From: Clostridiales bacterium
Lineage (GTDB): Bacteria; Bacillota; Clostridia; Lachnospirales; Lachnospiraceae
Assembly (NCBI GenBank): GCA_020859965.1
Contig: JAJBVF010000519.1
Location: forward strand, 1 to 13,690
Length of the DNA stretch: 13,690 nt
Direction of reading: 5' to 3'
In this document: positions 1 to 9,400 of the stretch, piece by piece
Position numbering within the stretch: position 1 is the first letter of the stretch
Layout of the letters: each line of letters opens with the position of its first letter
Notes under the pieces: generated by a model
The model's input: the letters and a program-made list of their open reading frames with translations, nothing else
Databases searched by the model: none
What the model was told of the DNA's origin: nothing
Position numbers and translations under genes: made by a program

Positions 1-141
1 TTTCATTTCTGAATGATCCAGGATAGCAGGTTGCAGGCAGACTTGCTTTTTGCGGACTGACAGTTCTTTGTACGCTATATACCTGTGATATGATCAGTAA
101 AAATGTTGCAAAATATTAATAAAATATTTATAATTGCATAC
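1..141. other. Upstream non-coding region, AT-rich toward its right end
   Basis: No supportable gene is present. A short possible hairpin with T-run (GCAGG 33-37, loop CAGA, CTTGC 42-46 with one G-T pair, then TTTTT 47-51) could be the end of an upstream transcription unit, but five pairs is weak. A weak extended -10 type promoter (TGATATGAT, 86-94, with a poor TTTGTA at 67-72) is also visible. From about 105 the DNA becomes very AT-rich and contains an inverted repeat, AAATATT (111-117) and AATATTT (123-129). It lies directly upstream of the stronger promoter at 142-170, where it could act as an UP element or operator. Confidence 0.4.
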
Positions 142-170
142 GTGACATCTCTAAATATGTATGATATACT
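142..170 (+). promoter_or_regulatory. Candidate sigma-A promoter for the giant surface protein gene
   Basis: A -35 box GTGACA (142-147, five of six matches to TTGACA) is followed after 17 nt by a -10 box TATACT (165-170, five of six matches to TATAAT). AT-rich DNA precedes it. Transcription would begin near 176-178, giving a leader of about 205 nt before the start codon at 383. It is the best promoter-like match in the upstream region, judged by eye only. Confidence 0.6.
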
Positions 171-176
171 TCAAAA

Positions 177-382
177 GTAAAAAAACTTATCTCAATCATG
201 AAAAAATAATCTGTGCACTCCAATGAGGAGCCCTTCTTTAGGTGGTGTTCTGCCGCTGTATTCCAGATTCAGAAAGCATGAGAAGCGTGTATCTGGTGTT
301 TCGCATACACCGAAAGGAAAATGGAAACGATTCACGTCGTTTGCTATTAATCATTTGCGATTCAACGAATGGAGGAAAATGA
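177..382 (+). other. Long 5' leader with mutually exclusive small hairpins
   Basis: This stretch lies between the predicted transcription start and the giant gene. No known riboswitch consensus was recognised. Complementary segments include CCAGAT (263-268) with ATCTGG (291-296), enclosing CATG (277-280) with CGTG (286-289). Alternatives are GTGTAT (287-292) with ATACAC (305-310), and GGTGT (295-299) with ACACC (307-311). These share bases, so only some can form at once. A CTCC/GGAG hairpin sits at 218-230, and its CTCC could also pair with the Shine-Dalgarno at 371-375. No T-run follows, so any control would act on translation or RNA stability rather than by intrinsic termination. An open frame from an ATG at 223 runs through here into the giant gene, but it has no ribosome binding site. 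Confidence 0.35.
371..375 (+). promoter_or_regulatory. Ribosome binding site of the giant surface protein
   Basis: GGAGG lies 7 nt before the ATG at 383. The spacing and the signal peptide that begins at 383 decide the start. ATGs at 369 and 379 lie in other frames and open only short frames that end at 413 and 474. Confidence 0.8.
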
Positions 383-472
383 ATGCGAAAGAATCAATTT
401 TTGCGGAATATGACATCGGTCATATTGGCGGCGGCTATGACTATGTCTTCGATGACTCCGGCCTTTCCGGCT
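383..472 (+). other. Sec signal peptide of the giant surface protein
   Basis: Residues 1-30 show a basic n-region (R2, K3, R8), a hydrophobic and Ala/Met-rich core (about residues 10-24), and a polar c-region ending TPAFPA. Cleavage after A27 or A30 is plausible; the exact bond cannot be decided by eye. The mature protein begins with an acidic, disordered-looking stretch. Confidence 0.85.
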
Positions 473-3400
473 GAAACGGTATCCTGTCAGGCATCAGCTC
501 AGGAAACAGAGCTTCAGGATGATTCCAAATCCGGGAATCTGTTCCTGTCTGGATCCGATTCGGAGGATCAGAATAGTCCGGAGGCGGAGACAGCAAGTTC
601 AGGGTGTACAAAAGAGGAAGCGGGAACAGAAAACACGGTGCAAGGAACAGGTGTGACAGAAGAAATGTCAGAAGCCGTAAAAGCACCAGATCCGGCAGAA
701 GATTCAGAATCGGGAGAAAATTCTGAATCAGAAGTGCTGCTGACCCCGGAAAATTTGTCTGAATCGGATAAAGTATCAGAGTCAGAAGAAGCAGAAAGAA
801 CTTCAGAGCTGGAGGCAGTGTCAGATTCGGAAACAGAGATACGAACAGAGGGCACGGCAGAGACAGATTGCGGTTTCGCTGGAAACACGGAAGGGTCATT
901 GGAATCAGATGAGACAGAGCCGGTTTATAATTTCATTCAGTATCTGATGACAGACGGAGGGTATCTGAACGTTTATTATACAGAAGAGGATACGGAGGTA
1001 CTGACTCCAATTGATTTCTCCGGTGACTATGATGTCGAGGTAAATCTTCCATGTGGTATGGAGATATCTTATACGGCCGTCGCCTATGATGGTTATGCGA
1101 TAGAGAGCGTTACGATCGCGGACGAGGATGGAAATATTCTTGAATTTATTGAGGGTGCGGGAGAAAGTACGCTGATGTTTACCGCCTCATCTGTGCCTGA
1201 GTACAAAACAGTTATCAGCATCGCTTTTGAAGAAAAGGAGATGCCAGAGGATGGCCGCCTGATCCGCTATACAGGAACAGGAACCGCCAGTATTTCTGTC
1301 TACACAGATGAGGAGAGGACAGAATTGGCCGGAATTCTGGAAGAATCCACAGAAGAGCTGGATGTTTCGCAGTATGGTTTTACCCTTTATCTGGATATTG
1401 TCGGAGATGAGGAAACGGGTTCTGTGCCGTACGAGATCATTCAGTACGTGGATGGTGTGGAGATTTCGGAGGATCTGATTTATTCAGATGTAGACGCCTT
1501 GTTTCATGCGTATGAATCTGTAGAATTTCGCGGAGAAGGATATGAGGTGGCTGAAGTGAATATCCGGACTGCGAGTGAGATGGCAGGCGTACCGGAACTG
1601 ACAGGAGATAACTGTTATCCGATTTACGACAAAAAGGTAGAAGACGGTCTGCAGACTGATATCACAAAGATGTATACAAATCCTGAGGTTGGGGATGTAT
1701 ATCAGACCAGAGCGATCGTTACGTCGTGGATGAGTCCGAGCCATTATTTTTATCAGGATGCGCCCCTTAAGGTTCAGCTTCTCAGTACATCAGATAACTC
1801 GGCCTATGTGGCGGATCTCCTGAATCAGTGGACATATAGCCTGTATGCCTGCGCAAGTGCTACAGGTAAGCATAATCCGCAGCATGGGCAGTACGGTAAT
1901 CTGTATTTTATCATCACGGACGTGAATCCCAGTACATGCACCGTATCCTATGAACTGTACTTTCACAACGACAACAGTCTCAGCTATCAGCATGCGTATA
2001 AAGGATATGGAACCTACAAATATCAGCAGGTAGGACTGGAGATTATTAAGCAGTGGAAAAATCCTTCCTCGATGGATGATCTGGATACAGATGTTTATGA
2101 TCTGACGGCGACATTTACGATCTATTCGAATGCAGCCTGTACCAAAAAGGTAAAAACAGTGACTACGGATGCATTGACCGGACATGCTTCTGTGACTGAC
2201 CTGGATCCGGGTACTTATTACATAAAAGAGACGACAGAGCCTTCGCTGGCACAGACTCCGGATGATACGGCTGACGTGATCACTATTAAAAGCGGTGAGA
2301 CATACACATACAAAAAGAAAAACGCACCAGTCCGTGTGCGGCTTACAGTAAAGAAGGTTTCTTCTGTAGATAGTAAATACTATGACAGTATGAAGGGAGC
2401 AGTCTATGGAATCTTTGCAAAAAAATCTTATGCAGAAGCTGCTGAGGATGAAAATGATGAGAATATTCTGGCGACAGTAACTATCACCGGAGAAAAAACA
2501 ACTCTGACCGGAAGCTATTTCCAGGTTGGTAAGACTTATTATATGAAAGAATTAAAAGCGCCAGACAGTGGAGAATGGATGTTGTCTGATACAGTGAAAA
2601 GCTTTAAAGTTTCCGAGGATGACGTTTCTTCGTCAGATAAGACAGATGTATGTTTTGATCTGACGATTACAGTAAAAGAAGATGAGCCAAAACCTGTGAA
2701 AATCAGAATTCATAAAAAAATCACAGAAGGCTCTGGTGTAAATGAAGACGACTCGGAGGATGAGGGATATCGTACATGGCTGAATGATATCGAGGCTTTT
2801 ACTCTGAAGGGAGCACAGTTCACATTTTGGTGGTCGCAGGCGGATGCGGAGAACCTGAATATGGATACAGCTGTCTGTACAGTTACTGTTAAGGCTGCAG
2901 ATGAGGATGGGGAATTCTATTCCGCATATAAATCGCTGAGCGGCATTACACTCGGGGAGACGAAGACTATTTATTACAGAGAGACAAAGGCTCCTTATGG
3001 ATTTGCGCTTAATCCGGCGATTCATTCCAAAGCCATCACATTTGAGAATGCGAATACCGTCGAATACTATACCTGTAATGTTTCGAACATTCCCACCTAT
3101 CTGCGGCTGGCTGCATATGTTTATAAGGTGGCTGATGATGGAAGTGATACTCCTCTGGAAGGAGCTACGATTAAGGTTACCTACTATCCATACGCACAGG
3201 GATCAGATGCTGTGTATATCTGGTATTTTAAAACCGGTACAGATGGGAAACTGCTGACGGATCTGGATGCGAATGGGAATCCGCAGGCATTGGAAGGTTC
3301 CTCTTATATTTATTATACGACAGCCGGAAGAGCATATTTTCCGGAAGGATATTATGAGATTCAGGAAACAAAGGCACCGGAAGGATATGTTTGCGATAAT

Positions 3401-6400
3401 ACGGTCTATCATGGACTTACCGCGCATATTGAAAACAGTTCGACTCTGGCTGAAGCCAGAAAACTCTATCTGTATGATGCGGATACCTCAAATACAGGTA
3501 TCGTTATCAAAAATGAGCCTGAACCCGGTTATATGAAGTTGAAAAAGATATCATCAAACACGACCCTTACTGATCAGAACGCGCTCTATTCGCTTGCCGG
3601 AGCGGAATATTCTGTATATACCAACGCAGAGTGTACGGCAAGCGCTTTGGAAATGAATACAAGGAAAACAGCAGTGTTGATTACTGATGAGAATGGTGAT
3701 ACAAATACTCTTACCCTCAGCAGAGGTACCTATTATGTCAAAGAGACAAAAGCATCGCCTGGCTACGAAATGGATACTACGGTCTATACGGTTGAGGTGA
3801 GTCCTCTGAAAACCGCAACATTTACATCCAAAGAAATACCGATTTATTATTCAGCTGATCTGATTCTCAAAAAGGTGACGGATTACGCTACCACGTTGTC
3901 TCTTGAAGATGCTGTGTTTCGTTTTGAATTTTATGCAGGAGCAAAAGCAGAAGGAGAGAAACCGACCGTTACCTGGTATTTTGAGAGTGATGCAGATGGA
4001 AAGATTAAGTTTGAGAAGAATTATCTTGCGTCTGCCTACTCATCGGGGAATTTGTATTATGATTCCGCCAATAACGTATGTCTGCCGCTTGGCTTTTTGA
4101 AAATTACTGAAGAAAAAGCACCGACAGGTTTTAATGCATCCACAGATACGGTAACATACACGTTGACGGGCAGCGGCTACACGATTCAGAAGAGTGGTAC
4201 AGAGAGTGCTGAAGCAAGTGGTTCCTTAACCTCGTCTGCGGGCCTGAATGCCATTTCGCAGGCTGCAGTGGAAACAGCCGGGATCATAAACGATGTGCCG
4301 GTATTTGGTGGCGTATCGCTTGATAAGAAGGATCTGGAATCGGTGGATGGAAACGCGCAGGGAGATGGTGATCTTGCGGGCTTTACTTTTGATGTGATCA
4401 GCCTGAATGATTATATGGTTTCATTGAAAGGAGACAGGACAAAGAATTATTCAAAGAACGAGATAGTCATGACCCTGACAACAGATGAAAACGGACATGC
4501 TGAATCCGGGACTGTGCTTCAATATGGTACTTATAAAATTGTAGAATCCGGGCAGGGAACAGGATATACTTCTGCCGGTTCCAATACGATCTTTCCAATT
4601 TCGATTTCAAAACAGGATGAAGTAGTTGAATACGAAGTAAAAAATCTTATTATGCAAGGCGGAGTTTCCATAAAAAAGACTGATTTCATGCTGGAACGCA
4701 GTGCAGCTCATGGAGATGCTACCCTTGGCGGAGCAGTATTCATGATTGTAAATGCGTCTGCGTCCACTGTAGTAAATGCGGGAGGAAAAGAGATACCGTC
4801 ATCCGGTCTTACAGGGACGCCGACTTATGAAGAGGTGCTTGCCGCTGCTTCTTCCTCTGTCGTACAGACAATCATGACATCGCCGGATGGGAGTGCCGCG
4901 ACAGAGGCATATGACCTGCCATATGGAATCTATTACATGATAGAGACAAAACCAGCGGAAGGCTATTTTCTTAATACCGAATGGGTAGGTAAAGCAGTAA
5001 TCCGTGAAGATGGAATTATCTGCGCTGCTGAAACGATCCGGGCTCAGCATTCCGGAGAAGAAACCATCGTACAACAGATTTTTCGCAGTGGGATTCATCT
5101 GAAAAAGACTGATCTTGAAACCCGGAAAGATTCCGGACAGGGATATGCAAATTTTGAAAATGCAGAATTTGCGATCATTAATGCTTCAGATGCTGTGGTC
5201 GTCAATTCAGATGGAAATGAAATACCGACAGCGAAAGATCAGATTGGCGGAAAGCCGGATTATAATACGCTGAGGAAGCTTGCGGATGACGGTACATATA
5301 CCGTACAGAAAATGACAACAAATGCGGAAGGAACCTGGAAGACCGGAAATAATGCGCTTCCCTATGGAACCTACTATGTTATAGAAACACAGGCTTCTTA
5401 TGGTTACTGGATTGATGAAAATTTTATCGGACTTGTTGTGATCCGGGAGGATGGAGAAAGCATTGCCCTGGGAGAAACATCAAAATCCGGGAAGAGTTAT
5501 TTTGTCGATATCAATGACCGTTCTTCTGCACTCGCTTCGAGTGTTGACCAGCTGATCAGGAGAAGCGATCTCCAATTTCTGAAGGTTACTATTGATGGTG
5601 AATATAAGCCATATATCCCATTTCTGATCTCAGCGATCGCTCTGGATGCGGATGGAAAAGAGAGGGTTCTGGAAAGCCATGTATTTGTATCTGATGCGAA
5701 CGGAAGAGTGGACACATCCCGCACGCATTCTGTTAATACGAACGGATTTGACCGTTATGTGGAAAATGGTGTGGTGACCGGAGAAGGAGAGGCATATCTT
5801 AAGGAAGCTGCATCCTGGGGAATCTGGTTCGGCTCTCTGGATGCGGTTAATGACAAATATGGTGCGCTTTATCCCTGTTATTACCGAATTACGGAAATTC
5901 AGTGCGAAGCGAATGCTTCACTTAGCGAAAATCTTCTGGAGTCAGATCTTCTGTATATCTATAACGATTCCGGCGAACTGACAGAAGTCATGTCGGACAA
6001 TGCGCAGTATGTATACTATCATCCGCTTGTTGATACGGAAATACTTCTTGAATCAAAAGCTGTGGACACGGAATCAGGTACACAGACGTTACCGGCGCGG
6101 GAATCTGTAGAGGTATCTGACAGTGTTAGCTATACGCATGTATCTGCTGACCACAGGTACCGGCTGGAAACACAGTTTGTAGATCTTACGGCTGGAAACA
6201 CAGTTTTATCTGTTATTGGTACGAATGATGAAACCGCAAAGGTGAGTGATGACAGTCTTTGGGTAACGAAAGAGTTTGAACCGGAGAAAAAATCGGGCAC
6301 AAATAACACCTGGGGGGAAATCAGTGTATCGGCGCTTCTGAATACAAAAAGCCTGAATGGACATACAATCGTTGCGGTGGATTATTTATATCAGTATATC

Positions 6401-9400
6401 AATGGCTGCTGGATTCTCGTTGCAATACATGATGATTACACGGATACGGATCAGATGCTGTATATTCCGGATCTTGTTACCTCTGCTTTAGACGGCCTCA
6501 CAGGCAGCCGTGTGGGTGCAAGAAGTGAGAAGGATTTCATTTTGGATAGCGTGTCTTATTCGAACCTTGCTAAAGGGGAAATGTATGTCATCACCATGCA
6601 GGTGGCTGACCCGTTTACGGGAGAATTGACAGAAAGCGGAAAAACAGTATATTCAAAACGGATCTATTCACGTACTGCGACACCGGTATCCGGTGTGGTT
6701 GAGATGCCCGCGTTTTCCATCGATTCTTCTGATTTTGAAAGTGAAAAGACACTTGTTGTTATAGAAGCTCTCTATCGCTCAGATGAAGATGGAAATCCGG
6801 TTGGCGAACCGATTCTTGTACATGAAAGTTTCGTGGATGAAGACCAGACAATCCGATATCCCGAAGTCTGCACATCTGCCAGAGATGCTGCTACCTGTGA
6901 TGAAGTCGGGGCATCCTCAGATACAACGGCTTTGTATGACGAGGTAACGATCATGAATGTCATTTTTGATGAGAATGACCTGGACGGCCAGTATTCCTAC
7001 AGAGTAAAGGGCAGGCTGGTATATCAGCAGGATTTTACGGATATGAATGGAATCACACATAAGGCCGGCGAGCCTGTGGAGACATTGGAAGGCACGATGA
7101 ATGATGTGACAATCACATCCGATGCGACGGGAAACGCAACACTTGTCTATGCGGATGGCAGTGCGGCAAAAGGAACCGTAACAATCACCGGATATGGTCA
7201 GAACAGGACAAAATCCATCATTGAAGAACATGTTGCAGATAATTCATATCAGACTGACAATACTGCGGCAATCGCTACAGTTACTGTGGAGATGATCTAT
7301 ACTGTGAAATCCTCGGCATTGGAGGGCGGTACCGTGGTCGTATATGAGGATCTGTATCATAATGATACGCTGGTGGATTCTCATGCGGATCTTACGGATA
7401 AACGGCAATCGGTCCATTTCCCGAAGGTTGCTACAAGCGCAAAGATGGATGCGACCGGAGATACGGTTGGATCTGTACAGGAAAACGCAGTGATCACAGA
7501 TACAGTTTCTCTGATCAATCTGGTTCCTGGCAGAACCTATATGGTAAGCGGTATACTCATGGATTCGATGACCGGAGAACCATTTCTTGTGAATGGTTGT
7601 GAGATTTCACAGCAGGCGGAGATTCGTGTCACGGAAGATGGTGAGATCATTACGGATGGGAAAGAGCAGGTAAGTGTTACAGGATTTAGTGAGAAGTATA
7701 ATACAGTTGATGGAACTATAGATCTTGTGTTTATGTTTGACGCGACCGGATTTGCCGGAAGTACGGTAGTTGTATTTGAAGAACTGCTTTACAACGAGGT
7801 GACAGTGGCTTCTCATAGAGATCTGGAGGATGAAAATCAGACGGTGCATTTTCCGGAAATCCATACTGCTGCAGCTGATGGCTATACGAAAGATGCGATA
7901 GGAACGGTCTCCGGGAAAGCTTCTATCGTTGATACAGTCACGTATACAAACCTGGTGCCGGGAAAAGAATATAGGGTCAGTGGTATTCTGATGAATAAAA
8001 AGAGCGGCGGGGAATTGCTTGACGCTGATGGCAATACGATCATGGCCGCGAGAAGCTTTATCGCAGGCCAATTGGAAGATGGAATCACAGGTGAAGTAAA
8101 TGAAAAAACAAATTCTGTAAGTGGAACGATTGAAATTGAGTTTTTGTTTGATGGATCTCTTCTGGAAGACGTGACAACGGTTGTGTATGAAGATCTCAGC
8201 CATAATGATACTATTGTGACAACTCACAGAGATTTAAGTGACAAAGAGCAGACGGTATACTATCCGAAAATCCGGACATCGGCAATTGATGGGACGGTTG
8301 GGGATGAAGTTGGCATGACAGGGACAACAACAATTGTGGATACGGTCTCTCTCTGGAATCTTGTGCCAGGTTATACCTATACTGTTTCCGGAAGCCTGAT
8401 GAACAAGGAGAACGGCGAATCCGTTCAGAGAAATGGTGAGGCAATTGCCCAAAAAGCGGTTCTTACGGTAAATGAGGACGGCACAGTCATAACAGAAGAT
8501 GGTGAAGATATTACCGAAGCTGAATACGACGAGAAGACAGGCTCTGTATGCTGTAAGATTGCTTTGATATTTCCATTTGATGCATCGGATCTCGCGGGTG
8601 TGACAACGGTGGTTTTTGAAGAACTGCAGCATGCTTCGGTGACGGTCGCGTCTCATACAGATATCACGGATCTGGGACAATCGGTACATTTTCCGGAAAT
8701 TCATACTACGGCGAAAGATGGTGACACAGGAAGCCCAACCGGAACAGTGGAAGAAGATGCGGTTATTGAAGATACGGTAGCTTTCTCAAACCTTGTAGTT
8801 GGAAAAGAATACATGCTGACTGGTTTGCTTATGAACCGTGAGAGCGGTCTTCCAGTCCTGAATGGAGATGGCAACGAGATTACCTCTACAGTGACTTTCA
8901 CAGCTTCAAAGGAGAGTTGTGGTGATATGACTGTGACAGCATATCATGAGGAAAACCAGTCTATTGATGGGACGTATCTTGTTACATTTGCATTGGACTC
9001 CAGACAGCTGGCGGGAGAGACGGTTATAGTGTTTGAAAGCCTGTACCATAATGAAAATGAAGTGACGACACATGCGGATCTTAGCGATAATGGTCAGTCC
9101 ATATATTATCCGGATATTCATACGACTGCGACAGATAGCAGCACGAAAGATCATGTTGGCGGTATTCTGGGTGCAGTGATCAATTTCGCGCGAAGCGTTC
9201 TGGGCTATGAAGTCATGAATGATGAAAAGCAGGTGATAACGGATAAAGTTGCTCTTACAAATCTTGCACCGGGGATGACGTATATTTTATCTGGAAAGCT
9301 ATATAATGTAACGGAAAGTCTGGCTGCTGGCGAGGAAAAACCACTTATCATTGATGGTGAAGAAATCACACAGAGTGTGACTTTCACTGTATCAGAAGAC

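Noticed and set aside
33..51. A terminator for an upstream gene
   Set aside because: Only five pairs including one G-T, followed by five Ts; too weak to call without an upstream gene in view.
177..382. A known riboswitch such as cyclic-di-GMP class I or II
   Set aside because: The conserved core sequences of those classes were not found in the leader.
223..474. An 83-codon + strand open frame overlapping the start of the giant gene
   Set aside because: It has no ribosome binding site at 223, no recognisable product, and overlaps 92 nt of a gene with a clear signal peptide and ribosome binding site.
441..899. Long minus-strand open frames (Leu/Pro-rich and Ser/Asp-rich) opposite the low-complexity spacer
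   Set aside because: Their composition is the direct consequence of Ser/Glu-rich codons on the + strand; they lack start signals and known domains.
1589..1978. A thioester domain around C411 (GDNCYP)
   Set aside because: The Cys context and the partner Gln motif do not match thioester adhesin domains clearly enough.
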